Source: Methylobacter sp. BlB1 | Lineage (GTDB): Bacteria > Pseudomonadota > Gammaproteobacteria > Methylococcales > Methylomonadaceae | Reading direction: 5' to 3' | Length of the DNA stretch: 64,000 nucleotides | Assembly: GCF_015476545.1 (NCBI RefSeq) | Contig: NZ_JADMKV010000016.1 | Coordinates: 1-64,000 of the forward strand | Shown here: piece by piece, positions 39,484 through 49,056 of the stretch | How the letters are laid out: each line of letters opens with the position of its first letter | Numbering within the stretch: the first letter of the stretch is position 1 | The notes under the pieces: model-generated | Database searches by the model: none | Seen by the model: only the letters and a program-made list of their open reading frames with translations | What the model was told of the DNA's origin: nothing | Translations under genes and position numbers: made by a program

Positions 39484-41727
39484 ATGCGTAACCATTCAGA
39501 AGCAAAAACAGACCGAAATCTATCTCTGATATTCTTGTTTGCAGCGACATTATTTACCAGCGCCTCGCTGATGTTCGTTCTGCAACCCATGTTCGGAAAA
39601 ATTTTATTACCTTTACTGGGAGGCTCTCCGGCAGTCTGGAACACCTGCATGGTGTTTTATCAAAGCATTTTGTTTCTCGGGTATCTGTACGCCCACTATA
39701 TTTCGACGCGCCAAAGCCAGCACCGGCAAATTCTAATACACGCAGGCGTGATGCTGATCAGCTTTCTGGCCCTGCCACTGGCATTGCCTGAAAACACGGC
39801 TCCGCCGACAGACAGCGACCCGACCTTCTGGCTGTTCTGGACCTTGCTTTTGGCTATCGGCCTGCCCTTTTTTGTGGTTTCGACCACCGCGCCCTTGATT
39901 CAAAAATGGTTTTCCAATGTCGGCCATCACACCAGTCATGATCCTTATTATCTCTATGCAGCCAGTAATGCTGGCAGCCTGATAGCCCTACTGAGCTATC
40001 CCTTTATTTTAGAACCAAACATAGGGCTGGCTGACCAGAAAACCTACTGGAGCATCGGCTACCTGCTGCTTTGCTTGCTGATCGCCGGTTGCGCATTTAT
40101 TTTATGGAAAACCCGGCTACAAGCCGAGACTTCGCAAGAAAACCTGCTGGAAAGCAATGAGCTGAGCCCTTACACTCAACTGCACTGGCTGGCGTTGGCC
40201 TTTGTCCCCTCCAGCCTGCTGCTGGGTTTGACCAATTTCATCAGCACCGATATCGCCTCGGTGCCGCTGCTGTGGATCATTCCGTTAACGTTGTATCTCT
40301 TGTCCTTTATTATTGTTTTTTCCAAATGGAATCCTGTCATTCATCCATTAATGGTCAGGCTGCAGCCTATTGTACTGCTGCCGTTTATTGCTTACTCGTT
40401 CATTAATCCGGCAGTTCTGCCCTATTGGATGGATCTGATGCTGCACCTGCTGGCTTTTTTTCTGGCCGTCATGGTCTGCCATGGCGAACTGGCTAAAAGC
40501 AGGCCCCATACCCGTCATTTAACAACCTTTTACCTGATCATGTCATTTGCGGGCATGCTGGGCGGCATGTTCAATACTTTCGTGGCGCCGTTTGTCTTTA
40601 ATGGCGTCTACGAATACCCGATCATGATAGTTGCGGCATTATTGCTGCGCCCTGGCCTGAAATCATCAATAGGCAAATATAAAATGGCTTGGGCGGCGCA
40701 ATTGATATTGCCGGCAACGCTTGTCATCATTGGCCTGCTTATTTACTCCAGCAGCGATAATCTGCCTCAATATCTCGATACGATCGGTGTCGGCCTGATT
40801 TTAATAGCCGGCTTGACTTATGCCTTCCGACAACAGCCGATTACGCTTGCCTTGCTTACCGGCACGCTTATCTTCTTTACACAGGGCCTGCATGGACTGC
40901 TGTCCAACACGCTTTATCAGGAGCGCAGCTTTTTTGGCGTCCTTTCGGTGAGAGAGAGCGTGTTAGCCGATGAGCAAAATCATCCGGAAAAATACCATGA
41001 GCTCTTCCACGGCACGACCAAACACGGAGCGCAACGCCTGACGGCAGCCCACATTCAAACGCCGCTGACTTATTACAGCCGCCCAGGGCCTATGGGCCAG
41101 CTGTTTAAAGAATACGATAATGCCGATCAGAACTGGCACATCGGTGTCGTAGGCCTTGGCGCTGGTGCTTTGACCTGCTATGCCAAGCAGCAACAGGAGT
41201 GGACCTTGTACGAAATTGATCCGCTGGTAGTCGAAGTCGCAAGTAATCCGGCCTATTTCAGTTATCTTAAGCTATGCAGCCATAATGCAGCCATGCGCAT
41301 AGGCGATGCCCGCCTGTCGCTGGAAAAAGACCCTGATAAGAAATTCGATTTGCTGGTCATGGATGCGTTCAGCTCGGACTCGGTGCCAACGCATCTGCTG
41401 ACTCAGGAAGCCCTGAAGCTTTATTTCAAGAAACTGAAGCCAGACGGCATCCTGGCATTTCACATAACCAATCGTCATCTGGCGCTTAAGAAAGTATTAT
41501 CCGATCATGCCAGACAGTTGCATTTAGCGGCTATGATTCAGGAATTCAAACCGCAACAAGAAATTCCGCTGGTCGTGGCGACAGATTGGGTGGTTATGGC
41601 AAATCGCGCTGAAACGCTGGAACCACTGCGCCTAAGCCGCCTTGGCCATTGGCAGAAATTGCCGTTGTATTTTGACGTGAAGCCGTGGACGGATGATTTT
41701 ACCAATATCGTCAGCATCTGGAAGTAA
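39484..41727 (+). CDS. Fused membrane/spermidine synthase-like protein
   Basis: The 747 residues have two parts. Residues 1 to about 480 contain some twelve membrane helices (FLFAATLFTSASLMFVLQPM at the start). Residues from about 550 form a spermidine-synthase-like methyltransferase fold with GVVGLGAGALTCYAKQ, an acidic nucleotide-site residue in TLYEIDPLVVEVA and LLVMDAFSSDSVPTHLL. Such proteins are annotated as fused MFS/spermidine synthase, but polyamine synthesis has not been shown and the membrane part is not a clear transporter. No speD-like gene is near. A perfect palindrome follows. Confidence 0.85.
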   Translation: MRNHSEAKTDRNLSLIFLFAATLFTSASLMFVLQPMFGKILLPLLGGSPAVWNTCMVFYQSILFLGYLYAHYISTRQSQHRQILIHAGVMLISFLALPLALPENTAPPTDSDPTFWLFWTLLLAIGLPFFVVSTTAPLIQKWFSNVGHHTSHDPYYLYAASNAGSLIALLSYPFILEPNIGLADQKTYWSIGYLLLCLLIAGCAFILWKTRLQAETSQENLLESNELSPYTQLHWLALAFVPSSLLLGLTNFISTDIASVPLLWIIPLTLYLLSFIIVFSKWNPVIHPLMVRLQPIVLLPFIAYSFINPAVLPYWMDLMLHLLAFFLAVMVCHGELAKSRPHTRHLTTFYLIMSFAGMLGGMFNTFVAPFVFNGVYEYPIMIVAALLLRPGLKSSIGKYKMAWAAQLILPATLVIIGLLIYSSSDNLPQYLDTIGVGLILIAGLTYAFRQQPITLALLTGTLIFFTQGLHGLLSNTLYQERSFFGVLSVRESVLADEQNHPEKYHELFHGTTKHGAQRLTAAHIQTPLTYYSRPGPMGQLFKEYDNADQNWHIGVVGLGAGALTCYAKQQQEWTLYEIDPLVVEVASNPAYFSYLKLCSHNAAMRIGDARLSLEKDPDKKFDLLVMDAFSSDSVPTHLLTQEALKLYFKKLKPDGILAFHITNRHLALKKVLSDHARQLHLAAMIQEFKPQQEIPLVVATDWVVMANRAETLEPLRLSRLGHWQKLPLYFDVKPWTDDFTNIVSIWK

Positions 41728-41734
41728 CCTTGCT

Positions 41735-41762
41735 AGCCGGCGCTTTAGCTAAAGCGCCGGCT
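41735..41762. terminator. Perfect 28-bp palindrome between convergent genes
   Basis: The arm AGCCGGCGCTTTAG is followed directly by its exact complement, 8 bases after the spermidine-synthase-like stop and 45 bases before the convergent GT39 stop. It can fold as a long stem with a minimal loop in either transcript. No T run follows. Confidence 0.6.
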
Positions 41763-41807
41763 GTGCGCCAGAAATCGTTTACAAGCAGTGCGTTATTACA
41801 AATGACG

Positions 41808-43433
41808 TTATGAGGGTTTCAGCACAGAGCCAAGACTGGGGTTTTCAAGAAGCGTCTTGCATGAAAGCAAGCCTATATTCTGGCTTTTATAAGGATAATG
41901 ATAGCTGATAATTGACTCGGGCAATGCGTCCGCATCCTTATAAGTGACAATAATGTAACCATCCTGATGACGCTTGGCCCAGTCATACAGACCATTGAAA
42001 TCCATCATTACCGCAATCGGCTGTTTGAGCCGTCCGGCAAAATGATATTGACCGTGGTATTTGCTGCCATAAAAAGAAATGGCTCTGTTCTCGTCCATTA
42101 AGCTGGCAATTTCTTGAGCCGCCGCTTTGGTATCGTAATGGTCTGCTTTAATCTCAAAAAAAGCGCATGAAATCGCCAATGACGCCACAAGCGATGCTAT
42201 GCAGAGATAAAAGGCGGAATCCGGCGCATCCTTGGCCTTGGCCAGTCCTATAGCAATGGAAATCGCCAATAGCAAAACGCCCCATACTGGCGAAATTAAC
42301 GATAGCTCAGCGCGCCACTGATAATGATCATTCAAGGCTGGCACAGCCGTCATAATCATGCCCAATAAGGCAAATATTCCCACAACAGCAAGATGAGCCC
42401 GCTTCCAGCAAATTTGATCGGTTATTTCATCGGCAGCCCGCGCCAATATCAACGCCAAAGCAGGCAGCAAAGGCAATAAATAATGGATGCGCTTGCCGCT
42501 GACCAGCGAAAAAGCGATAAAAACCGGTACTGCCCAGGCCAGACAAAAACGTATGCCGACATCATTAAAATTCAGCTTCCTGAGCCCTGTCCATACGGGT
42601 TTCCAAAGCAACCACGGCAACAACAATAACGGCAATATTTCCAAATACCACCACCAAGGCAGCCGATGGGCAAAAGACTCGATCAGGCGACCGCTGGTCT
42701 GCCCTAAAAAAATTGCCTTTCTGTAAGCATCACCGCCAGCCATGCCGGCAGGTATCGCCCAGCACAAGGCCATACCTGCGCCTATTAAAACAGCGACGCC
42801 AATATGATAATACCAATGCCGCCAGCAAAACCCGGCAGTCTGGAGCCACCATGGCGCTAATAATGCAACAGGCAATAAATGCAGCAAAATCACCGGACCT
42901 TTTGTTAAGACGCCCGCCCCTATCGCCAATCCAAGCAACAGCAAATACTTAAAAGATAAGTCCGAATAAGCGAGTTTCAACAGGCTATAGATGCCCAGCA
43001 ATGCAAAGAAAGCCAGCATCATATCGAACATCGTCAACGTACTGAAGACAATCCAGAAAAAGCATCCCAGCAAGATCAAAGGCGCTAGCGCTTCGATTTG
43101 CTTTCTATCCGGCCATAAAGTCCGGGCAATGTCACGGGACAAGAACAAGGATGCCAGCGAGAATAGCGGCCCGATAAGCCGCAATGACCAATCGTTGACG
43201 CCCAATACCAGCCAACTGAGTTGCATCAGCCAGAATAACAACGGTGGTTTATGACTATAGCTGTCACCGTTTAGATAAGGAACGAGAAAATCTCCCCTGA
43301 CCCACATTTCCCAGGCAACAGCGGCATAACGGGTTTCATCGACCGGGATTAATGGGCGCGTAGAGAGATTAACCGCGATTAAGCCCCCCCAAAGAAAAAA
43401 AATCCAAAATCGGGCAGGCAAGAATTGATACAT
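41808..43433 (-). CDS. GT39-family glycosyltransferase, ArnT-like
   Basis: The 541 residues have an N-terminal helix, then the GT-C first loop with the conserved acidic pair in LIPVDETRYAAVAWEMW, where catalysis occurs in this family, followed by about ten more helices and a C-terminal periplasmic domain. SHKPPLLFWLMQL is typical of ArnT/PMT-type enzymes, which transfer a sugar from a polyprenyl-phosphate donor. It ends a three-gene set with a LAB_N protein and a GT2 enzyme that could make the lipid-linked donor. Lipid A is a plausible acceptor but is not proven. Confidence 0.87.
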   Translation of the reverse strand: MYQFLPARFWIFFLWGGLIAVNLSTRPLIPVDETRYAAVAWEMWVRGDFLVPYLNGDSYSHKPPLLFWLMQLSWLVLGVNDWSLRLIGPLFSLASLFLSRDIARTLWPDRKQIEALAPLILLGCFFWIVFSTLTMFDMMLAFFALLGIYSLLKLAYSDLSFKYLLLLGLAIGAGVLTKGPVILLHLLPVALLAPWWLQTAGFCWRHWYYHIGVAVLIGAGMALCWAIPAGMAGGDAYRKAIFLGQTSGRLIESFAHRLPWWWYLEILPLLLLPWLLWKPVWTGLRKLNFNDVGIRFCLAWAVPVFIAFSLVSGKRIHYLLPLLPALALILARAADEITDQICWKRAHLAVVGIFALLGMIMTAVPALNDHYQWRAELSLISPVWGVLLLAISIAIGLAKAKDAPDSAFYLCIASLVASLAISCAFFEIKADHYDTKAAAQEIASLMDENRAISFYGSKYHGQYHFAGRLKQPIAVMMDFNGLYDWAKRHQDGYIIVTYKDADALPESIISYHYPYKSQNIGLLSCKTLLENPSLGSVLKPS

Positions 43434-43457
43434 TGGCAGTAAAAAATGAGAAAAAGC

Positions 43458-43736
43458 TTATTCGACTTTCAGATTCTTGTGTTCGTAAATAACAAAATAC
43501 AGATTTCGCAGATAAATGAACAAACCGGTTAATTGACCCACAATGAAAACAGGATCCTGTCGATGCACCGCATAAGCAAAAAGCGTAACTCCACCGGCGA
43601 TACTGAAATACCAGAACGCTATAGGAAACACACTTTTCTTCTCGCGCTCGCTTTTAAGCCATTGCACGATAAAGCGAGCCGAAAATAACCCCTGCCCCAA
43701 AAAACCGATAACTAGCCAAATATTCTCGGTGTCCAT
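43458..43736 (-). CDS. Lipid-A-disaccharide synthase N-terminal-like (LAB_N) protein
   Basis: The 92 residues are the small LAB_N membrane domain: WLVIGFLGQGLFSARFIVQW, then SVFPIAFWYFSIAGG and QDPVFIVGQLTGLFIYLRN, with three short helices. It stands as a separate gene between the GT2 and GT39 genes, 24 bases before the latter. In related clusters this domain accompanies lipid A or undecaprenyl-sugar modification enzymes. Its molecular role is unknown. Confidence 0.88.
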   Translation of the reverse strand: MDTENIWLVIGFLGQGLFSARFIVQWLKSEREKKSVFPIAFWYFSIAGGVTLFAYAVHRQDPVFIVGQLTGLFIYLRNLYFVIYEHKNLKVE

Positions 43737-43737
43737 T

Positions 43738-44460
43738 TCAAATTTCCTTGATTATTGGCAGTTTTGCCCGTTGCTTCAACCATATAACGCCCAACAAATC
43801 GGTAATTCCTACCCAAAGCCGGTCCAAAGTGCCATATTTAGAATACCCCGCCATTCTGGGGCGGTGATTGACAGGTTCAGAGATTACCTGCCCTCCGGCT
43901 CTTAAAATTAAAGCCGGCAAAAAACGATGCATATGATCGAAATAAGGCAATTCAAGAAATTTGTCCCTTAAAAACACTTTTAGCCCGCATCCTGTATCAG
44001 GCGTATTATCTCCCAGCAACCGGGAGCGCACTGTATTAGCCACTTTAGATGAAAATAGCCGCCAGGCAGAATCATGGCGTTTATTACGCCATCCCGCCAC
44101 CATCCATAAGTGGTTCAGGTTTTTGTTTTGTCGCATAAATACTTCATACAAGCGGGGAATATCGGCAGGGTCATTCTGACCATCACCATCCAAAGTTGCT
44201 ATATAGGGATAATTTGCAGCCTTGACTCCTGTATGAATCGCCGTGCTCTGCCCGCAGCTTTGCTCGTGACGAATGACTCTCAGCGCCGCAACCTGTTGAA
44301 GCGCATGCTGTAAAACAGCCGCAGTATCATCGTTGCTGCCGTCATCAACATAAATAATTTCATAAGCTTGCGCCTGACTCATCGCCTTAACGATTTCTTC
44401 AGTCAACGAGAGAATATTATCGGCTTCATTATGAACAGGAACAACAATAGATATTTTCAT
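43738..44460 (-). CDS. Glycosyltransferase family 2, polyprenyl-phosphate sugar synthase-like
   Basis: The 240 residues begin MKISIVVPVHNEADNILSL, with the nucleotide-binding YVDDGSNDDT, the metal-binding DGDGQNDPAD and the TGCGLKVFLRD segment of dolichyl-phosphate-mannose-synthase-like enzymes. It lacks C-terminal helices. It likely transfers a sugar from a nucleotide to undecaprenyl phosphate, giving the donor for the GT39 enzyme encoded next to it. It starts the three-gene set and lies one base before the LAB_N gene. Confidence 0.9.
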   Translation of the reverse strand: MKISIVVPVHNEADNILSLTEEIVKAMSQAQAYEIIYVDDGSNDDTAAVLQHALQQVAALRVIRHEQSCGQSTAIHTGVKAANYPYIATLDGDGQNDPADIPRLYEVFMRQNKNLNHLWMVAGWRNKRHDSAWRLFSSKVANTVRSRLLGDNTPDTGCGLKVFLRDKFLELPYFDHMHRFLPALILRAGGQVISEPVNHRPRMAGYSKYGTLDRLWVGITDLLGVIWLKQRAKLPIIKEI

Positions 44461-44493
44461 ATGACCTCCTGAGCAGGAGATTCCTAAAACTCA

Positions 44494-44535
44494 TAAAAAA
44501 AGGGCGGCACTCTGAGACGAATGCGACCCTTTTTT
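44494..44535 (-). terminator. Rho-independent terminator of rplM-rpsI
   Basis: On the minus strand AAAAAAGGGTCGCA pairs with TGCCGCCCTTTTTT with one mismatch and one wobble pair, closing with a T run, about 35 bases past the rpsI stop. Confidence 0.75.
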
Positions 44536-44569
44536 AGTTGTATGTATAACCTTAGTTATACATAAATAA

Positions 44570-44962
44570 TTAACGTTTGGAGTATTGTGGACGTTTTCTA
44601 GCTTTGTGGAGACCCACTTTTTTACGTTCTACCACACGTGAATCACGTGTAACGAACCCGGCTTTTCTAAGCGGTGAACGTAATGCTTCATCATATTCCA
44701 TCAATGCACGTGTCAGACCGTGACGAATGGCACCAGCCTGACCAGAAGGACCTCCGCCTTTAACAATCACGTTAACGTCGAATTTGGCTTCCATATCGAC
44801 GCACTCCAGCGGCTGACGCGAAACCATCTGGTCGGTTTTACGGCCAAAATATTTTTCGATGCTGACGTTGTTAATTGTGATTTTTCCAGTGCCTGTTGTT
44901 GCGTAAACGCGCGCTACTGCACTTTTACGACGGCCTGTTCCATAATACTGAGCTGCTGCCAT
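44570..44962 (-). CDS. rpsI: 30S ribosomal protein S9
   Basis: The 130 residues match the S9 length. [19 protein letters not shown] at the N-terminus, RQPLECVDM and [19 protein letters not shown] in the middle and the C-terminal [17 protein letters not shown] tail that reaches the P site are all present. It follows rplM by 11 bases in the conserved operon. Confidence 0.98.
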   Translation of the reverse strand: MAAAQYYGTGRRKSAVARVYATTGTGKITINNVSIEKYFGRKTDQMVSRQPLECVDMEAKFDVNVIVKGGGPSGQAGAIRHGLTRALMEYDEALRSPLRKAGFVTRDSRVVERKKVGLHKARKRPQYSKR

Positions 44963-44973
44963 GGTCTACCCGT

Positions 44974-45402
44974 TTAAAATTCTAAAACTTTTGGCTGTTG
45001 AGCCTGATGATCGTGTTCGGGACCTGCATAAACTTTCAATTTCTTGAACATTGCACGACCCAGTGGATTGTTTGGTAACATTCCTTTAACCGCAGTAGTA
45101 AGAATACGATCAGGGAAGGTTTTTCTTAATTTGCCCAGACTAACGGTTTTCAGATTACCAATATAACCTGTATGGTGCTGATACAATTTGTCTTTTTCTT
45201 TATTGCCAGTAACGCCGATTTTTTCTGCATTTACTACAATAATGTAATCACCGGTATCAACGTGCGGCGTATATTCTGGTTTGTGTTTACCGCGAAGACG
45301 ACGCGCAATCTCAGAAGCAAGACGACCCAGCGTCTTCCCTTCCGCATCAATTACGTACCAATCGCGCTTAACTTCTGCTGGCTTTGCACTAAATGTTTTC
45401 AT
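44974..45402 (-). CDS. rplM: 50S ribosomal protein L13
   Basis: The 142 residues match L13 exactly in length and motifs: [52 protein letters not shown] and [22 protein letters not shown]. It is the first gene of rplM-rpsI. An autoregulatory leader is known in E. coli; I did not resolve one here. Confidence 0.98.
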   Translation of the reverse strand: MKTFSAKPAEVKRDWYVIDAEGKTLGRLASEIARRLRGKHKPEYTPHVDTGDYIIVVNAEKIGVTGNKEKDKLYQHHTGYIGNLKTVSLGKLRKTFPDRILTTAVKGMLPNNPLGRAMFKKLKVYAGPEHDHQAQQPKVLEF

Positions 45403-45531
45403 CGTTACTTAGTCTTTCTGTTAAAGGCCCAATAAAAGAGCGAGAATTCTACTAAACGCCATCAATTTTTTCAAGTTTATTTATTACTTCAGACGCATCA
45501 ATAACATATGATAACAAATCACCGGCGTTCC

Positions 45532-46893
45532 TCATAATTTAATATTCAATGAATGCAGTTTCCGATAAAGATGCGTACGCTCCATGCCCACAGCGGCCGC
45601 TAACTTTGCCACACTGCCGCCATTTTTTTCAAAATGGTATTCCAAATACGCTTTTTCAAAATGATCTCTGGCTTCTTTCAACGGCAGACTGAAAAAATCA
45701 GGGACTGACGAAGCATTGTAAACGTCACTGACCACTGACCCCAGCGCCAGCTTGACTTCGTCCAGTTCGATATCTTCCCCGACTCCGAGAATCATGAGCC
45801 GCTGCACCAGATTTTTCAATTCGCGCACATTGCCGCGCCAGCTGTAATTGCGCAGAAAATTCTGCGCCGCTATGGAAAACCGGCGAAACGGCAGCTTATC
45901 CTGATTAACGAAATAATCGACATAAAAACTCAGCAATGCCGGCACATCCTCACTGTGCTCCCGAAGCGGCGGAATCTCGAGCGTAACCTCATTAAGCAAA
46001 TAATACAAATCCTGCCGGAAGCGGCCCGCCTTGACTTCCTCATCCAATGCAATCCGGGTTGAAGCAACCACTCTGACATCGACGCGGACTGCTTGGCTGC
46101 CGCCTACCCGCAGAAAAGAACTGGACTCCAATGCACTGAGCAGCCTTAACTGGGTTTCTTTATCCATGCCGCCGATTTCGCCTAAAAACAGTGTTCCGTT
46201 ATGGGCCCGCTCCAGCAGTCCCGGATAAACTTTGCCGCCATCCTCTTTGCCAAAGAATTCTACGGCTGAGTTTTCCGGCGAGATGCTGCCTACGGCCACA
46301 TCGATAAAAGGGCCATGCCGATGAGCGCTGTTATTATGCAAATAGCGCGCATACATCTCTTTACCAACCCCCGCCTCGCCGACCAGCAGCACACGAGCCT
46401 CATGCTGCGCAAGACGCTTTAACTGATCCTTGGTTCTTGCCACTGTGGCGCTCTTGCCCACAGGCTCAACATCAGTGATCAGCTGCTGCTTGAGCCCTGC
46501 ATTCTCTTTTTGCAGATTACTGGCTTCCAGAGCTCTTTCAACAATCAATAACAGCTTTGCCATCGACAAAGGCTTTTCAAGAAAATCGTAGGCGCCCAGG
46601 CGAGTTGCCTCGACAGCAGCTTCTACAGAGCCATGTCCGGACATCATGATTACGGGGCAAAGCTCCTCATCTTCGACAACCCATTCTTTCAGCAGCGTAA
46701 TCCCATCGCTGTCCGGCATCCAGATATCGAGAAGAATCAGATTGGGATCGTTAATTTTTTTTAACTCCCGGGCTTCGCTGGCGTTTTCGGCCATAGTGAC
46801 CTGATACCCTTCATCCTCAAGAATTTCGCATACTAGGCGGCGAATATCCGGCTCGTCGTCTACGACTAATATTCGTGGTGTATTTGCATTCAT
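45532..46893 (-). CDS. ntrX: NtrX-like response regulator with degenerate AAA+ domain
   Basis: The 453 residues comprise a receiver domain (1-125, phosphoacceptor Asp56 in LILLDIWMPDSDG, Lys107), an AAA+ domain (about 145-385) and a Fis-type helix-turn-helix at the C-terminus (KLAAAVGMERTHLYRKLHSL). Walker A is GEAGVGKE (172-179). The GAFTGA loop that contacts sigma-54 is replaced by DGGKVYPG (218-225), and the Walker B aspartate is Gly238 in TLFLGEIGG. It is therefore unlikely to open sigma-54 promoters and may act as a DNA-binding regulator. It forms a pair with the adjacent kinase. Confidence 0.9.
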   Translation of the reverse strand: MNANTPRILVVDDEPDIRRLVCEILEDEGYQVTMAENASEARELKKINDPNLILLDIWMPDSDGITLLKEWVVEDEELCPVIMMSGHGSVEAAVEATRLGAYDFLEKPLSMAKLLLIVERALEASNLQKENAGLKQQLITDVEPVGKSATVARTKDQLKRLAQHEARVLLVGEAGVGKEMYARYLHNNSAHRHGPFIDVAVGSISPENSAVEFFGKEDGGKVYPGLLERAHNGTLFLGEIGGMDKETQLRLLSALESSSFLRVGGSQAVRVDVRVVASTRIALDEEVKAGRFRQDLYYLLNEVTLEIPPLREHSEDVPALLSFYVDYFVNQDKLPFRRFSIAAQNFLRNYSWRGNVRELKNLVQRLMILGVGEDIELDEVKLALGSVVSDVYNASSVPDFFSLPLKEARDHFEKAYLEYHFEKNGGSVAKLAAAVGMERTHLYRKLHSLNIKL

Positions 46894-46914
46894 ATTGTTG
46901 AGAGGTTTTAAAAT

Positions 46915-49056
46915 TTAAATAGCGGGCAATTGGATTATAAAACCGGCCCCCGCTTTACGGCTGGTATCAACCCATATGGCTCCGCCATGTTCTTCGACTA
47001 TTTTTTTGACAATGGCCAGGCCCAAGCCTGTCCCTTTGGCCTTGGTCGTCACATAGGGTTCAAAAATCTTCTCAATCTGATCCTCTTTGATACCAGGACC
47101 GTCATCATAAAGCGCAATTTCGATAAAATCGCTATTGTTTTTGCGCAATCGATTCAGGTTTACTTCAATCTGGCCTTTTGCATCGATCGCTTCCAGCGCA
47201 TTTTTGATCAAATTATGCAGAACCTGCCTGATACTGACAGGATCGCCCTTAATCATCAGCAGGCCTGCCTCATAATCGACTTTAAACTTGACGCCCGGCT
47301 GAACCGCATAAAGCGCCAGCACCTCCTGCACCAAGCCTGGCAAGTCAATATCCGCCGTCTGTTTCTTTGAAGGCTTGGCATATTCCGAGAAATCATCCAC
47401 CATTTCCTTCATCGCTTCAACCTGCTGTACGATGGTTCGCGTGGAACGCTGCAGAATATCCGCGTCAGTAGCAGCCAGCTTGTCAGCCAGTTTATGCTGC
47501 AACCGCTCTGCCGACAATTGTATCGGTGTCAAGGGATTCTTGATTTCATGCGCCAATCGTCTGGCCACTTCGCCCCAGGCCGCGTTCCTTTGTGCCTGGA
47601 TCAGATCAGTTACATCATCAAAAACCACAACCGAGCCTACCCGGCGGCCTTCCTGGGAAAAAAGAGGCGTACCCCGGCATAACAGTTCACGCCTGCCATT
47701 TTGCCCCAAAAAGGCAATCCGATGCTGCCAGATATCATCGGCCTGCTCCAATAAGCGCTGAATGACTTTTAGAGGCTCGGCCAGCTCGGCATAGCCGTGC
47801 GCTATATCCAATAATGTCTGCCCGATAAAGTAACTGACCGGAATATGAAAAATTCTATAAGCCGCCTGATTAACCGTGCGGATTTTATACAACGCATCAA
47901 AACTTATGACACCGGCCGTCAAGTTCGCCAGAATCGTCTCCAGATAAGCCCGCTGATTTTCGACTTCAAGGCCGGCCAACCGGGTTTCATCCCGAGCCCG
48001 GGCAATACGAAGCGTCATCTCATTGAACGACTCCACCAAAAAACCCAGATCATCCTGCACAGCAACCGGCAACTGCTGGTCATAATGCCCGGAAGCTACT
48101 GCCTGTGTGCCTTTAACCAGCTCCTTGACCGGCGCGATAATATTACGGATGCTGATAAAGGCCACCCAGATAGCCGCCAGCAAACTCATTAACAAGACGA
48201 GCGACAATGCCAGAGAGAAGCTTAATTTTAGTGAATCCCTTAAAAAGTGCATCTCCTGGTAACGCACAAAGGCGAATTCCACCGAGTCGGCCAAATCGGC
48301 AATTCTGACCGGCACCGGATACAAGGCCTGCAGATACTGCGGCTCTTCCGCTTTGACAGCCACAATAACCCGGATCATTAATTGGTCTTCACGCACGGGC
48401 GCTAAAGCGACATATTCCTCATGCTGCCTTAATTGCAACCAGATATGCTCATCCGGCAGGCTCGGCAAGATATCGCCGGGATTAATGCTGCTCGAAGCAA
48501 TAATTCTGCCCTGACGGGAAAACAGCGTCATCTCAGACGCTTCCGAAAGCTCGCGCAGATTCTCTATTTCCAGAGTAGCCAGACTTTCCGAGGCATCTTG
48601 CAATCTGTCGGTTAATTGTTGCGTTTGTCTTAAATGCCAGCGCATGCGTTGATCCAGCGATGCCTGGCTCAGCTCCAGCGAATCCTCCATGGCTTTATCG
48701 ATTTCCACGTTGAACCAGCTGTCTATGCCCTGATGCAGGAACTGCATGGAAAAATAAAACACGATGGCGGCAGGTACCAAAGACAGCACCACAAACAGCG
48801 AGACCATGCGCGTGGTTAATCTGGAACCTGCCTCACGCTTCTTTAACTGCCGGGTCAATGAATAAATATTGGCTCCGACCAACCCCAGCAGCACGACCGA
48901 ACCCAAGGCATTGACCAAAAGCAGCCATGAATACATCGCGCTCAATTGCGAAGATTCCTGAGTCGCAGAACTCATCAGCTGCAATGACAGCAGAATGAGA
49001 CCGAACAGAACCAGAACAGAAAGACCGACAGGCGGCTTTATTTTTTCAGGGACCAT
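46915..49056 (-). CDS. ntrY: NtrY-like membrane sensor histidine kinase
   Basis: The 713 residues have two or three N-terminal helices (VGLSVLVLFGLILLSLQLM; LLLVNALGSVVLLGLVGANI; MVSLFVVLSLVPAAIVFYF), a periplasmic sensor of about 180 residues, a fourth helix, a HAMP domain (about 310-365), a PAS domain and the kinase core. The phospho-His motif is HEIKNPLTPIQLSAERLQHK and the ATP site has NLIKNALEAI, DDGPGI and GTGLGLAIVKKI. It lies 21 bases ahead of ntrX and overlaps the DUF4390 gene. Its signal is unknown; nitrogen and redox roles are reported for relatives. Confidence 0.92.
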   Translation of the reverse strand: MVPEKIKPPVGLSVLVLFGLILLSLQLMSSATQESSQLSAMYSWLLLVNALGSVVLLGLVGANIYSLTRQLKKREAGSRLTTRMVSLFVVLSLVPAAIVFYFSMQFLHQGIDSWFNVEIDKAMEDSLELSQASLDQRMRWHLRQTQQLTDRLQDASESLATLEIENLRELSEASEMTLFSRQGRIIASSSINPGDILPSLPDEHIWLQLRQHEEYVALAPVREDQLMIRVIVAVKAEEPQYLQALYPVPVRIADLADSVEFAFVRYQEMHFLRDSLKLSFSLALSLVLLMSLLAAIWVAFISIRNIIAPVKELVKGTQAVASGHYDQQLPVAVQDDLGFLVESFNEMTLRIARARDETRLAGLEVENQRAYLETILANLTAGVISFDALYKIRTVNQAAYRIFHIPVSYFIGQTLLDIAHGYAELAEPLKVIQRLLEQADDIWQHRIAFLGQNGRRELLCRGTPLFSQEGRRVGSVVVFDDVTDLIQAQRNAAWGEVARRLAHEIKNPLTPIQLSAERLQHKLADKLAATDADILQRSTRTIVQQVEAMKEMVDDFSEYAKPSKKQTADIDLPGLVQEVLALYAVQPGVKFKVDYEAGLLMIKGDPVSIRQVLHNLIKNALEAIDAKGQIEVNLNRLRKNNSDFIEIALYDDGPGIKEDQIEKIFEPYVTTKAKGTGLGLAIVKKIVEEHGGAIWVDTSRKAGAGFIIQLPAI

